A stretch of DNA of 64,000 nt from Helicostylum pulchrum (Eukaryota; Mucoromycota; Mucoromycetes; Mucorales; Mucoraceae): positions 186,001 to 250,000 of the forward strand of contig JAIXMO010000034.1 of the NCBI GenBank assembly GCA_025677825.1, in the 5' to 3' direction. Under the pieces are notes generated by a model, which did not search any database, had not been told where the DNA came from, and was given only the letters and a program-made list of their open reading frames with translations. Positions within the stretch are counted from its first letter, which is position 1, and each line of letters starts with the position of its first letter. Positions 34,730-48,352 of this stretch are shown here, one piece after another. The position numbers were made by a program, and so were the translations under genes.

Positions 34730-37398
34730 ATGACCCAAAATATTGATCAAAGAGCTGTTAATACCGTTCGTTGTCTTGCTGCTGATGTTGTCAAGGGAGC
34801 TAACTCTGGTCATCCCGGTAAGATTTATGTATAGTCTTTTTACAGCTACAGCTTACTAACAGACAATAAAACAGGTGCCCCTATGGGTTGTGCCCCTATG
34901 GCTCATGTCTTGTTCAACAAGTTCATGACTTATAACCCCAAGAACCCCAAGTTCATTAACCGCGATCGTTTCGTTCTCTCCAACGGTCACGGTTGTGCTC
35001 TTCAATATATTATGCTTCATCTTTCCGGATACGAGGTATCTATGGAAGATCTTAAGCAATTCCGTCAATTAGACTCCAAGTAAGTACCTGAATACGTATA
35101 AAACGCGAAAAAAAAAAGAAAGGGGGAGGGGTACGTTCATCCAATCGTCGGATAGCGAATATATAAGAGTCATTCTTACTTGTATTTTTTTGTGAACCCA
35201 GCAAAAAAAAAAGTATTTCTCAGCATATTTTACTAATTGTTTTTACTTAGGACTCCTGGTCATCCTGAAGCCAATGATACTCCCGGTATTGAAGTTACCA
35301 CTGGTCCTTTGGGTCAAGGTAATAATAATAACCATAAAAAATTACAATAGGCACTGATGTCTATTACGTATTAGGTATTTCCAACGCTGTTGGTTTAGCC
35401 GCTGCTGAAGCTCATTATGCTGCTACCTTCAACCGTCCCGGTTACGAACTCTTCGATAACTACACCTATTGTATTCTCGGTGATGGTTGTCTTCAAGAAG
35501 GTGTTTCTGCTGAATCTATTTCTCTTGCTGGGTAAGTTTTTATTATCGTTATTTTTGAAAAAAAAATTAACCCCAACCTAAAAAAAATAGTCACTGGAAG
35601 CTCGGTAAATTGATTGCTCTCTATGATGATAATGCTATTACCATTGATGGTTCCACTGATGTTTCTTTCACTGAGGATGTTGTCAAGCGTTTCGATTCTT
35701 ATGACTGGCACGTTGTTGTTGTTGGTGATGGTGATAACGATTTAGCTTCTATTGAAAAGGCTATCGAGGAAGCCAAGTCAGTTACTGATAAGCCTACTCT
35801 TATCAAGGTTAAGACCACCATTGGTATGTCTATATACATTATATTTTTTTAAAGCTGTGTATTTATTTTTTTCGTAAATAGGTTATGGTTCTTTAAACGA
35901 AGGTGGAGAAAAGGTTCACGGTTCTCCTCTTTCTGGTAAGCTTCTTTTTTTATTTTTTTTTATTTTTTTTTTGTTGGGGTATTTGCATAAGATCAGATTG
36001 CTGACGCGATATGAATTTTTTTATTATTATTAAAATAGATGATGATATCAAGCAAGTTAAGGAAAAGTTCGGTTTCAACCCTGAACAAAAGTACTTTGTT
36101 CCTCAAGAGGTAAGATTACATACATTTAAAAAGGGGGAAAAAGTATACTTATATTTATAGAAAAAAAAAAGGTTTACGATTTATATGCTGCTCGTGCTGA
36201 ACAAGGTGCTGAAACCGAAGCTGCTTGGAACGCTTTATTCGCTCAATACAAGACTGAATTCCCCGAGGAATTTGCCGAAATTGAACGTCGTTTCTCTGGT
36301 AAGTTGCCTGAAGGATGGGAAGCTGCTTTACCCCGTTTCACTCCTGCTGACCCTGCCGTCGCTACCCGTAAGTTATCCGAAGGTGTTTTAACTTCTCTTT
36401 CTGATGTTTTGCCCGAATTATTGGGCGGTTCTGCTGATTTAACCGGTTCCAACTTGACTCGTTGGAAGAAGGCTGTTGATTTCCAACATCCTTCTACCGG
36501 TCTTGGTGACTACTCTGGTCGTTATTTCCGTTATGGTGTTCGTGAACACGGTATGTTTGCTATCATGAACGGTTTGACTGCTTATGGTGGTAACATTCCT
36601 TTCGGTGGTACTTTCTTAAACTTCCTTACGTAAGTCTTGATTAAGTGTAACATTAATCTGATCAGATTAAACTAATTTTTTTTTTTCGTTTACAGCTATG
36701 GTTGGGGCGCTGCTCGTCTTTCTGCTTTATCCCACCTTCGTGTCATCTATGTCATGACTCACGATTCTATTGGTCTCGGTGAAGATGGTCCTACCCATCA
36801 ACCCGTTGAGACTTTAGTCTTGACTCGTGCTACACCCAACATGTTGACTTTCCGTCCTGCTGATGGTAATGAGGTTTCTGGTACTTACTTGGTTGCTATC
36901 GAGAACGTACACCGTCCTTCCGTTATTGCCCTCTCCCGTCAAAACTTACCTCAATTAGAAGGTTCTTCTATTGAAGCCGTTCGTCGTGGTGGTTATGTTC
37001 TTCAAGATGTTGAAGGTGCCAAGTTGATCTTGGTTGCCACTGGTTCCGAAGTCTCTTTGGCTGTTGAGACCGCTAAGGAATTAGCTGCCCAAGGTATCCC
37101 TACTCGTGTTGTCTCTATGCCTTGTACTGAAATCTATGATGAACAATCTCAAGAATATAAGGACACTGTCTTATCTGCTGGTATCCCTATTGTCTCTATT
37201 GAGGCTCTTGGTATCACTGGTTGGGATCGTTATTCTCATGCTCACGTCGGTATGAGAACTTTCGGTGCCTCTGCTCCTATCAAGGAATTGTATAACAAGT
37301 TCGGTATCACTGTTGAAGCTACTATTGCTAAGGCTAAGAAGGTCATCGCTTACTACGAAAATGCTGGTTATGTTCCTCAAGTCGGTCTTGACTTTTAA
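34730..37398 (+). CDS. TKL1: Transketolase
   Basis: A thiamine-diphosphate enzyme of the non-oxidative pentose phosphate pathway, cytosolic. Nine exons fit: 34730-34817, 34875-35079, 35251-35318, 35375-35531, 35591-35823, 35882-35935, 36039-36109, 36172-36629 and 36696-37398, giving 678 aa, the usual length. Motifs include [49 protein letters not shown], the ThDP-binding [10 protein letters not shown], the pyrimidine-domain [32 protein letters not shown] and the C-terminal [14 protein letters not shown]. The acceptor of exon 8 follows an A10 run after an earlier TATAG; only the second AG keeps frame. Codon use is strongly biased (CGT, GGT, GCT, AAG and TTC-rich) compared with neighbours, indicating high expression. 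Confidence 0.97.
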
Positions 37399-37546
37399 GT
37401 AAATACATCACTTTTTTTTAAAGAAAAAAAAAGAAAAAAAGAAGAGATACGTAAAGTATCTTTTTTTGTTTGTTCATACACATAAAATTTATATAATAAA
37501 AAGATTAAAAAAATCTATTAAAATTTGATTTAATTCAAAAATGTAT

Positions 37547-40500
37547 TTATACACGTTGTTCTTTAGCAAATCCGAACTCTCTGTATATACTTTCTACTGC
37601 ATTACGGGGTCCATTTTCCTATTCCAAGATGATATATAAATAATAGTTTGTAGAAAGTAATTTTTTATGATTTATTACCTTACGAATCATTTCGCCTACA
37701 TCCTGTGCTTTAGCAATCATAGTATGATTTTGTGTAACTGCAACCAAGGCGTCTGTCAAGGAGTTCTTGGTTAACTTATTTAAACACAATCCTACACCAA
37801 GTTCTTCCAAACGTTGTCCCCAAAATCTTTGATCACCAAAGAAAGGTTTTACAACAGTTGGTAACCCAGCACGTAACCCAGCCGCAGTTGTTCCAGCACC
37901 ACCATGATGTACTACAGCTTGAATTTGGGGAAACAGCCAATCATGCGGTACAGCATCAATATGGTAAATAATACCAGGATATAAATCCAACAAGACTTCT
38001 TCATCATTTGTTTTTTTACTTGTACTTCTTGTAGACCAACCTTTACAAATAATAGCTTTAACCCCTGATTTTAATACGGCTTCAACAATAGTTCGTGTTG
38101 TTTCTGTTGCATCAGGTACAATAATCGATCCAAATCCAATATAAACAATCGGTTGATCACCTTTTAAAAACTGAACTAGTGATGCATCTGGTTTCCAAGA
38201 TTGATCTGAATTATCTAAAAACCAATAGCCGGTACAGTGAACAAAATCAGGCCAATCTTTGGGAGGATGTACGACAATGGGACTGAATGAATAAATATAA
38301 GGAACTTTCCATAATTGAAGTTTAACAAGCGTAGTAGAAGGTAAGTGTAAAACTTTTCGTCGAAATCGATTAACATATCTCGCTGTGCCTGTCCATAAAG
38401 CCATATCAATCATAACGTATGTCATGTCGTTATAAATACGTCCACCTGCTGTTGCTTGCATAGCAAAAGGATGAGGAAACTTTGTTGTTCTTGTGAATGG
38501 AAATGGCATACTACGAAAGTAAGGAATTCCTAATTTTTCTGCCATATGCACACCAATCATTACACTAGGACTTTCTATTAGCACATCCGTACCTTTACAT
38601 GCCTCATACGCAGATTCTAAAAGTGATTCAAACCAACGATAAAACTAGTAGTTATAATAAATTGAGTACCCTTTTTTTTTATAGGGGAACAATTTAATAT
38701 ACTTACAAATTTTGTGCCTTCTCTAATAAACGATACTGATAGAAAACTATTATCGATACATAGTTTCTATAATAATATGTTAATAAATCACACAAAATTA
38801 TTCTGTTTACTACAAAAAAAAAAAAAACTTACCATAAGTTCGCCTGGATCCCCACCAACAGAACGAAATTCAATTCCATGATCTGTAATCCATTTTTCGT
38901 ACTCGGGGTGAGTAGCAATTCGACATCGGTGACCATCCTTTTGTAATTCTTTACATAGAGCTACATAAGGCTGTACATCACCTCGAGACCCAATTGTTAA
39001 GCAAGTAAAATGTAAAGGTCCTTCGGGTAAGTTGTATTTTTTAGTAAAAGTAGATGAAGCGGATATAGAGTTTGAGAGTAGAGGAGGCCCATCTATATAT
39101 AAAATAAGTAAAAAATAAACCAGCAACGTACAAATTTTATTATTACCACTTACCAAAATCTATAGGAGGTTCGATATGCTCTGACCTATCTAAAATAACA
39201 CTGCTCATAGAAAACGCGCCTATCTTTGAATCCTTGGAATAAACAGAACTAAAAAAAAAAAATATCAAAAAGGATCAACTATGAAGAAAAAAGAAAAAGC
39301 ATGCGCTTTATAATATTTACCTTCCATCAAAAGTAGATTGATTCTCATATTTTAATAAACACACGGCAAAGCAATAATCTCTTGTTTCCATTGAAGAAAA
39401 ATCCAAATAAAGCGGATCAGTGATATTCTTAACAATAAGAGTGATTCCATGAAGCAAATAATAACTTTTAGATTTAGGTTTATCTACTTGAATGACGTCT
39501 GACCAAGGAACAATCAATTTTTGTTGACCTGCTAAAATTTTTGAATGAAAGCAAAAGTATCTATCTGTAATGTATATTTTGCCAGGGTAAGGAATTGTTC
39601 TCCAAAAAGATGCTTTAAAGGCTATTTTTTTTTAAAAAAAAGAGTTACATATATATTTTTTTTCTTTAAAAAAAAGGAAAGTTTACCTGCTTCTACATGC
39701 TCAGTTTTAAGTAGCATAGGAAAATTAGCATTCAAATGTTCATTCATTGTGCGTTGCTCTTCAGCTAAAGATACGTCTACGCTATCTGACACGCTCTCTT
39801 GATCATTTACTTGGTTCATAGATAAAGTATCAATTGGTCTATTGAACTCATCCTCTTGTACAACTTGTTTCAATTCGTTTGTCATTTTTGTGTTCGTCCA
39901 CATGGGGCCCTTTGGGTGTCTATGTTGGGTTTCATTCATATGTTGTTGATTGAAATAAAAGTCTCCACTTGGGGTTAATTTATGCCAGGTTTTTGACCCA
40001 CCTGATATCAACCTGTTTCCTAAACTTGCAGACCGATTACGCGTTGCTACTTGAGGCGGTGTTAATGATATATCTCCACTTTGATTTGAATGAACGGTTG
40101 TATCTGCAGTATATATGTCATTCGTGTCTTTTCTACTATTGTTGCGATAAAACGGATAGATATGACTTCGTAGCATACTAAGTGAATTACTCTTACTTCT
40201 ACCTGGTTGAGGTTGCGGTGAGACTTGATGTTTAATTGCATCTGAAACAGCACGCGGGATCTTTGATATACTATTAAAGGTACCAGAACGAGGTCGTGTT
40301 GTTTGGGATTTGGATTGGTCATCACTAGTAGTGGATGATTCTTCGGGGGATGACAATGCGTCCGATGATGATGAATTTGTATCTACTATTGGCTCAGGTG
40401 TTGTCCAGCTAAAGAAAATAGAGTTTCTCTTTTGTTTCTTTGTCGAGTTGGGAGGAGAAGTAGATAATATGATGTCTTTGTTATTGGAAGACATTGAAGG

Positions 40501-42053
40501 TGTCTTTATAGATGAAAATAAATTGGATCGTTGTTGATTGTTATTTACATCTCGAGTTTCATATTCTGCGTTATCCGAAAATACATCCTCTTCTTCGTCT
40601 TCTTGAGTCATAGCTGGCGTTGTGCTATTGTTTTGAAATAACCCAGTGACACTCATTAATTTTCCCATCAGCATCGTAGGTAGAGCTGCTGGAGAAATGT
40701 TCTCGAAGAAGGTATCGAAACTAAGAAAACTGGTATTGTTACTATTTGGTTTGGAATTAGAGGGCATAGAAAGAGGTCGTTTCTTTACATCGCTTAGCGT
40801 TACTGCGGCAATCGGAACATGAGATCTCCATACGGCCATAATTTCATTAAACACTAATTCAATATCTGGAAAGAATGCAAAATAATACTTTTTTTTTCGC
40901 CATTATTTTTAGTTAATATATTTGAGGTAATAAAAATAGATTTATATACTTACATCTTCTTCTTCAGCAATGTCATCTACAAATTTAATTTTGATATTGT
41001 TGGCAAATTCGAATACCGAGGGTTTTTCCACGAGTGCTATCTTGGTGAATGGTAACACAATGCGAACACTATTTCCAGAATGTTGTGCGACAAACACGCC
41101 TTTTCGCAGCTCATCCATCCATTCTTTCTGGGATAACTCGGAATCGGCAATGATAGTATAATTGTGTGAATCAGCAGTATGTAATCGTATACCATGTTTC
41201 TTGAGCCTAGAAGGTTCAATCTTTGTAATGTATTTCAAGTCAATACTGTTTAATGGTGAATATTTTGACTCGGCTGAACTATACCAAGATAAGACATGGT
41301 TTTTTAACTCGAAAAAGTAGCGATATGTGCGAGGCGAAGTAATATGATTCTTCTTACTAAGGTATCCGGATTTATGAGGCCCTTTCTAATTTAAAAATAC
41401 AATTAGTCATACTCTTGTTTTTTTTCTATTAGCCACATATTTATCTCTTACTTTTTTAGCTGGTAATGAGGCATAGAAGCAAATGTGATTGTTTGTGACA
41501 TACATCCAGCCAGGTATTGTAACCAATCGGATAAGGTAACAAGGAAATTCTATTTGACCGAAAGTTTAATATCATGCTTTTTTTTTAACGGGCCTATTTT
41601 TTTTTACCATTGACAAGAATTTCGGTATCTGGTAACTCAAAGACAGTCCTTATTTTATCTTGTACAATTCCTTTTTTTGAAATATCCATGTCACCTATAT
41701 CATCGATAGTGATCGTATTTTCTTCTTCTGCTGGAATTGGATTACATTCGATTGACATTTCCGTTAGGTTTCGTGTCAGTGTATAAATAGGACGTGTGTT
41801 TGGAGGGCTGTCGGAGATGGTACCATGTTCTAATGCAAAAAAAACATGTATATTTTAGTGCTAGTTTGGGAAAAAAAACAGTGTCTCATAGTATATACCA
41901 TTGGATACAATCATCTGCTCAGTTTGTACCTAACAAAGTAACAAAGTAAAACGTTTGAGGATGGTGGGATAAAATGAGATGAATTCTACGTGTTATGCTT
42001 ACTGCTTTATCTTTTCCTGTATAATTTGACTGTTCTTCTCTCACGTCAGACAT
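37547..42053 (-). CDS. ATG26: Sterol 3-beta-glucosyltransferase (Atg26/Ugt51 type)
   Basis: Transfers glucose from UDP-glucose to membrane sterols; in some fungi it is also needed for pexophagy. About a dozen exons on the minus strand, the first 42053-42003 ([17 protein letters not shown]) and the last 37618-37547 (ending FGFAKEQRV). Domain order on the protein is the diagnostic one: a first GRAM segment ([20 protein letters not shown], then [13 protein letters not shown]), a PH domain ([14 protein letters not shown] through [14 protein letters not shown]), a Ser-rich linker, a second GRAM segment ([20 protein letters not shown]), then a GT1 catalytic domain beginning [18 protein letters not shown] and containing [18 protein letters not shown] and FFGDQRFWG. 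The exon after the PH domain uses an acceptor following an A9 run (exon begins at 40887, [13 protein letters not shown]); the nearer CTTTCCAG would give a stop. Confidence 0.92.
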
Positions 42054-42922
42054 ACTTGCGTGTAATATTAATTTTTTTTTCTTTTAAAAGTATAATTAAA
42101 AAGGTATCTAAATTTTTGTGTATATCAAAAGGGAGAAAAAGAGAGAAAAAGAAGAAGAATAACAACAGGTAGCTTTAATACAGATAAAACAGGATCGGTT
42201 TTACTATCGGGACGCAAAAATGACGTAAAACAATACATTTTCTTTTTTTTTAACAGCGCCTAATCTGACACTTTTTTGAAGTTGCGTTTTATCACAAGAA
42301 AGCCTTACAATGGCCTTTATTGACAAGAAATTCTTGGTAACTCGTATCTCTTATTTTTTTTAAAAAAAAGACGGTTATTTGCTATTAAAGAAGTAGGTAA
42401 TGGGAACCGGGTACTTTCAATTGACTCAAGTTCCTGTACTTTTCAAGTTATTCTTATGATATATAGGAGAAGGGGAAGTGACTAGAACATTTTAATACAA
42501 GTAACTGCGGGTATTTATTCTATATGCAGACTATTATTCTCTTTCTTTTCTGAATTTTACAGTAAATAAGCGAAAAACTATCCTTCCTAGTTATCGTTAT
42601 AAATGCCCAAGTTATAATGGCAAGCATTGTATTTATTTTAGCGCGTTTTTCAAAAACAAAGTATATCCCATTTATACACATGTTTCATTAGCTTTCATGT
42701 AATATTTATTATGAAACAGCAGCACAAGTAAACATTTCTGCATTAGTTCATATCATATTGACACGGCACGTATAAATATTATTAAAATACTCCCAGTTAA
42801 TTACAACTATACTTGATGAATTTTTATATTTGGTATGTTTAAACCGATTTATTTAGTATTTAAAAAGGAATGATAATATATTACATAAAAAAAAAATCTA
42901 AAGGTACTTTTTTCTACTTTTT
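42054..42922. other. Intergenic stretch between ATG26 start and aconitase stop
   Basis: Non-coding. It should contain the ATG26 promoter on the left and the aconitase 3' end on the right. No motif is distinct. Confidence 0.45.
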
Positions 42923-45545
42923 TTATATTTGATGTTGAGCAGCAGCAACATTCTTCTTGATAAGGTTCAAAGCGGAACCTTCACGAATCCATTGAAGTTG
43001 ATCTTCACTTAAAGTATGAACAGCATCTATAGATAACTTGGAACCGTCAGACTTAGTAACGATTAACTTGACAGGTGATCCAGGAGCGAGGTTCTTAAGA
43101 CCTTGAGTTTCAATCACATCACCACCGTTAATCTTTTCATAATCAGCATCATTCTTAAAAGTCAATGGTAAGACACCTTGCTTCTTCAAGTTGGTTTCAT
43201 GAATACGAGCAAAAGAACGAGAGATGATCAAGGGACTACCCAAATAACGAACTTGTAAAGCAGCATGTTCACGAGCAGATCCTTCACCGTAGTTATGATC
43301 AGCAATAACAGTCCATTCAATATCCTGATTCTTATAACTCTTGGCAACTTCAGGAATAGTATCTTCCTTGTTATTGGTAATGTCTGTTACCAAATTGACC
43401 TTCCCATTATCTGCATTTTGTGCACCGATCAAGGTATTCTCGGCAATGTTTTGCAAATGACCCTTAAACTTCAACCATGGACCAGCAGCAGAGATATGAT
43501 CCGTAGTACACTTTCCTTTTACCTTAACCAAGACACGAATGTCCTTGAATTCTTCACCGTTCCATGGTTGGAAAGGCTCTAAAGCTTGAAGACGGGTAGA
43601 CTTGGGATCAATTGAAATTTGAACAGAGGCATCGGGAGTAGGAGTAGGAGATGGGGGTTCATAAGTAGCACGGCCAGCTTCAAAGCCTTGATGAGGAAGA
43701 TCGTCGCCAGTAGGAGGATTAAAATGGAACTCTTTACCGTTCTTATCCTTTAAGGAATCAGTCATGGGATTGAACGATAATTTACCAGCGAAAGCCATAG
43801 CTGTAACAATCTCGGGAGCGGCCAAGAAGTTCATGGTTTGCGAGTTACCATCATTACGACTACGGAAGTTACGGTTGAAAGAGGTTAAAATGGCATTTTC
43901 CTCACCCTTCTTTTCAGTACGCTTCCACTATTTACAGAAAAAAGAAAGTTAACTTCCCAATTTTTATACATGCATAAAAATATTTTACCTGTCCAATACA
44001 AGGTCCACAAGCATTAGCCAATACTTGACCACCAGCATTCTCGAAAACGTGTTGCTGACCGTCACGTTCAATGGTAGCACGAATTTGTTCAGAACCTGGA
44101 GTGACCAAAAATTGAGATTTGATATCAACGCCAGCATCAGTAGCTTGCTTAGCCATAGAAGCAGCGCGAGACATATCTTGATAAGAAGAATTTGTACAAC
44201 TTCCGATTAAAGCAGAAGTAAGATCGTCCTTCCATCCATTCTCAGCGATAAAGTCCTTGAACTTACTAAGGGGAGTACTCAAATCAGGAGTAAAGGGACC
44301 GTTAATATGAGGTTCAATCTCAGACAAATTGATTTCGATAATCTTATCGTAATGAGCGCCAGCATCAGCACGTAAGAATTGAGAGTTGGCATCGGCAGCG
44401 GTACTAACAGAGCGACGACCGGTAGAGTTCAAGTAGGCACGCATACTGGTAGTGTAAGGGAAAAGAGAGGTAGTGGCACCTACTTCAGCGCCCATATTAC
44501 ACATGGTGGCCATACCGGTACAGGATAAAGTATCAACTCCTTCACCGAAATATTCAATAATATGACCAGTACCGCCACGAACAGTTAAAAGACCTGCCAT
44601 CTTTAAAATCACGTCCTTGGGACTAGCCCAAGGTCCCAAACTACCAGTTAACTTTACACCAATGACATTAGGTGCTTTAAGTTCCCAAGGAATAGCTGCC
44701 ATAGCATCAACTGCATCAGCTCCACCAACACCGATAGCTACCATACCCAAACCACCTTTTTTTTAAAATATGTTAGAAAAAAAATCCTTCTCTTCATCAT
44801 AATAAATAAATAAAAAAATTACTTACCAGCATTAGGAGTATGGCTATCAGTACCAAGCATAAGACCACCAGGAGCAGCATAGTTTTCTAAAACGATTTGA
44901 TGAATAATACCACTTCCAGGCTTCCAGAAAGCAACACCGTACTTCTGTGCACCACTTTCCAGGAAATCAAAAATTTCCTTGTTGGCAATAATCGATTCAG
45001 CAACATCTTTATCACCACCTTCATTTGCAGCAATCAAATGATCACAATGAATCGAACTAGGTACAGCTGTAGTAGGCATACCAGATAACATGAATTGTAA
45101 AAGTGCCATTTGAGCAGAAGCATCTTGCATAGCCACACGATCTTTTTATATACGGTTAAATTATCAATTATGTGTACTGTTATAATATATAATTTATTAC
45201 CAGGAGATAACTTTAAATAAGTTTCACCGCGAACAGGAATAGTTTCTTCAGGATTAGTCAAGTGAGAATAAACAACCTTTTCAGCTAAAGTTAAAGGACG
45301 GTTGTCTAAAATACGCTTTACAAGATCAAGGTTCTTTGTTAATTTGGCGTAAGGAGGTGTAATAGAAGAACAATCCTTTTCAACAACAGGGTTATGTTGA
45401 GAAGCCATTGAACGGATACTAGTTAAGCTACGAAAAGCATTACGTGTGACCTGAAAGAACCGTTAGATATGGTTTTTTGCATATTCATGTTTGTATATAT
45501 ATACTTTACCCTACTAGTCTGGTGACCTAAATAAGCAGAGATCAT
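42923..45545 (-). CDS. ACO1: Mitochondrial aconitate hydratase
   Basis: Interconverts citrate and isocitrate in the TCA cycle. Five exons: 45545-45510, 45450-45201, 45141-44827, 44755-43989 and 43927-42923, giving 790 aa. The short first exon ([12 protein letters not shown]) joined to [15 protein letters not shown] gives a mitochondrial presequence; a later in-frame Met (MASQHNPV) would yield a form without it. The 4Fe-4S ligands are seen in [15 protein letters not shown] and [10 protein letters not shown], a third active-site segment is [16 protein letters not shown], and the swivel domain has [15 protein letters not shown] and [16 protein letters not shown]. Codon use is biased as in transketolase. 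It is co-oriented with ATG26. Confidence 0.96.
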
Positions 45546-45815
45546 TAATTAAGAAATATAACAGAGAGAAGGGAGAGAGAGAGAAAAGAGATAAAGAGAG
45601 AGAAAAAGAGAGAAAATATAAACAAATAAATAAAAAAACGAGATGAAATATGACAAGCGTTTTTTTTAGTGTTTGTCCATCAAAGTGGAAGATGATCTTT
45701 TATCTATTACCCAAAAGGGAAATTACGCGGAGATACAACATCTAAAGTGATACTGGGAAGGTATTTCAAAGTTACTTACTTTCCTAAAACGATAATTCAA
45801 AATTAACTTACCTCT

Positions 45816-46783
45816 TCAACGAAGAGTATTCTCTCTACTGGAGAGTGGCTTCAAGGTGTTTCTTGTAAGGAAAACGCCAGCAATTTCTTTGATTTTTTTT
45901 TTATCAGTTTCATTATTGGTCACAGAAGAGTCGAAGACGGGGATGCAATCCTCAAGGAAGACGTTAGAGGCACCTGCCAATCCTGTTGCAAAAGCAGATA
46001 CTGAATCTGTTCCTTTGTGTGTTTGCTTAAAAACACTCAGAATGCAATGTTTGTTTAAGCAACGAAACGTTCCCTTCACATCGTTTATTATCGCCTCATT
46101 GTTTTTTTCTACTATCTTGATTGAGTGTGTCAGCTTTTTAAAACAGAAAACGCACGTTTGTGACGAGTTGTGCTCATTCGTAACGAAGACTGACGTATAT
46201 CTACTATGTATTTTCTCCTTCCAAGTTCCTCCATATTTCACATGTCCTTTTATACGACTTCTAATGCCATGGCCGCGATCACTAATAAACATGACGGGAC
46301 ACACTTTTTCAGCGGCTTTCTTTCTTTCCTCCGCACAAAGTCGATCCTTCGTACGTCGCAGAAGTAGCTCATTTGACCTTTGTAGCTTTGTCATTTTTTT
46401 GGAATGATAAAAAGAACGGAGGGCATGTTTGCTTTCTAAGTTGATATTGAAACGTCTGTCCAAATCGGAAATACTCGATGCGAAGGCTCGAGTTTTCTTT
46501 CGTTTCTTCTTTTATTTTTTTCAAGATATGATCAACTGTTCCAGACACTTGAAGGTCTTTGCTAGAAAATACAGGGTTTTTTTTTCTTTGGACACCCATC
46601 AATCTTGCTATCTTGAGACCAGGAAGAAGAACGATAGAATGATCAAATGCAAGTTCATATCCAAAACATACGTCATATAAATTTTTCAGCGAAAAAAAAT
46701 GAACCGAATACCGCATCCTTTTGCTTGATGGCTTTTTCTTTCGAAGATATTGGCTTCTGTTCGTAATCAAATAAGATCAGACG
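45816..46783 (-). pseudogene. Zinc-ribbon transposase relic, copy 3 (largest; TnpB/Fanzor-like)
   Basis: Two overlapping minus-strand frames (46770-46369 and 46463-45816) together read as one decayed protein of about 300 residues with a frameshift near 46.4-46.46 kb. The downstream frame has VMFISDRGHGIRSRIKGHVK, TNEHNSSQTCVFCFKKLTH, a spacer, GTFRCLNKHC and HKGTDSVSAFATGLAG. A conserved Glu, two Cys pairs and an Asp-x2-SA helix in that order resemble the RuvC-II / zinc-ribbon / RuvC-III end of TnpB-Fanzor nucleases. The two ribbon pairs and the last Asp are kept here, unlike copies 1 and 2. I see no clear RuvC-I segment, no terminal repeats and no guide-RNA-like region. The assignment is inference; a Mucorales-specific transposase family is the alternative. 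Confidence 0.55.
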
Positions 46784-47520
46784 CTTATTGTTTACGGCAT
46801 TTTTGGGAGAGAACAAACTAGAAAAAGTTGGAGATTTGATGTGATTAAATGAGATTTCAGAAAAGTGACACTGAAGTTAAATGGTAAAACTTTCCTATTC
46901 CCGTAGTGTATGATTGTGATATAAAAGTTACAGCGTCTTGATAAACACGGTTTCCCCTCTCAAACCGTAAATTTTACAGGTAGAAAAGTCTTCATTGGTA
47001 CGCAAAATTTTATTTTTTATTTTCTCCACTAAATCCTTAAAATTGGGAGAGAGGTTCGTACTTACTAAACCCTAATACAGTGGATCCACTACACATTGAA
47101 GAGTAATTGAGCAATTCTAAGTTCTAGTTAAAAAGTCTGTACCAAAACGTCAGAAGTTACAAGAAACACCGAAACACCTGAAGCTGGAATAATTCAAGTA
47201 GCATATGGATATTCCTGCTTAGAATCATGTCTTTTTTTTAGTTTAAGAGAGCGAGAGCATACATGGTTGATTTTACGGCTTCTATTCTTATACTTGATCG
47301 TTATTTATGTGCGAATAAATCCCTGGTGGCGTTTCCATACCAATGGCTACTTTTTTGAGGTTAATTTACCTGGAAGGGCAACAGCTGGGAAGGAGGTTAT
47401 TCCAAATAATGCAAACTTTTATTACCAGTCACATTTTTTTTTTTTTAAAGAAAAGAAAATTATCTATACTTTTTCACTTCCTTTTTTTTTTTCATAAGCT
47501 ACACTTTTATAAATCACTCA
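46784..47520. other. Intergenic stretch upstream of MPP6
   Basis: No gene is supported. The 76-codon plus-strand frame at 47.27-47.50 kb (with INPWWRFHTNGYFF) ends in a T-rich leader and is not recognisable. Confidence 0.4.
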
Positions 47521-48200
47521 ATGTTGGACGCAAAGAAAGAAGGAAAGAAACCCTCTAGCAGACTTTTAGGAATGAAGGTAAAAAGAAGAAAAAAAAATGA
47601 CATTCTTTTCAATTGTATAAAGATAAAAAAACCTCAAACCCTCCCCCCCAACTAGTTCATGCAAAGGTCGATGGAGAAGGAAATGCAGGAGAAGTTAGAA
47701 AAGGAGCGTAAACGAGTTATATCCGAAGCAGAATGGGTTTTAGATATAAAGGAATTGAATATTGAGAAACCGTAAAGTTTATTTTTGCACTGTCAAAGTT
47801 ATACACGTACTTATAAAAAAAAATCTCTTAATAGTAAGATACTAATTGAATGTCAACCGAGTTTCCTTCATTTTTCACAAGATACTACATCTGGTAGAAA
47901 ATCATTCAATAGCTTTAATAAGGAGGTTGAAGTGAGTGATATAAATTTTTTCTTTTTTTTTTGACAGTATAAATTAAACAACATATTTTATAGTCCAAAG
48001 TGGTTGATATAGAAAAAGAGCAGAGATTAGCTCGGGAAGAAGAAGTCGAAAATGCTAATAAAATATCAGATAAAGAATTCGGAAAGCAAATGCAGACCAT
48101 TCGATCTGTAACGAAAAAGGCTAAAAAGAGAAAGACAGACAAGTCTAATGACACTGCCAGTAAAAAGCCTAAAGTGATTGGATTTATGAAACCAGAATAA
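47521..48200 (+). CDS. MPP6: M-phase phosphoprotein 6 / Mpp6, nuclear exosome cofactor
   Basis: A small basic RNA-binding protein that docks the nuclear exosome and helps process 5.8S rRNA and degrade cryptic transcripts. Four exons, 47521-47577, 47656-47771, 47835-47931 and 47994-48200, give 158 aa. The conserved start KKPSSRLLGMKFMQRSMEKE (the family's LLxMKFMQR motif, created by the first splice) is followed by ISEAEWVLDIKELNIEKP, then SGRKSFNSFNKEVE (the family's GRxSFxxFNxExE motif), and a Lys-rich C-terminus ending KKPKVIGFMKPE. It sits in tandem with DCP1 and RPB3. Confidence 0.88.
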
Positions 48201-48352
48201 GCAAATGTTTACTTTTCAAGCGTAAATTTTATTAAAAAAAAGAACTAGTCACATGACGCACAGAAAAACCTTACCTTACCTTAATATTTTATTTGTGAAT
48301 ACGTACTTGCTTTTTTTTTTATTATTTTCCCCTCAAGTTATATAAATAAACT

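Noticed and set aside
45856..46407. 183-codon plus-strand open frame
   Set aside because: It is antisense to the zinc-ribbon relic, whose minus-strand frame matches copies 1 and 2.
47267..47558. Two overlapping plus-strand frames before MPP6
   Set aside because: No recognisable motif, and they run into the T-rich leader of MPP6.
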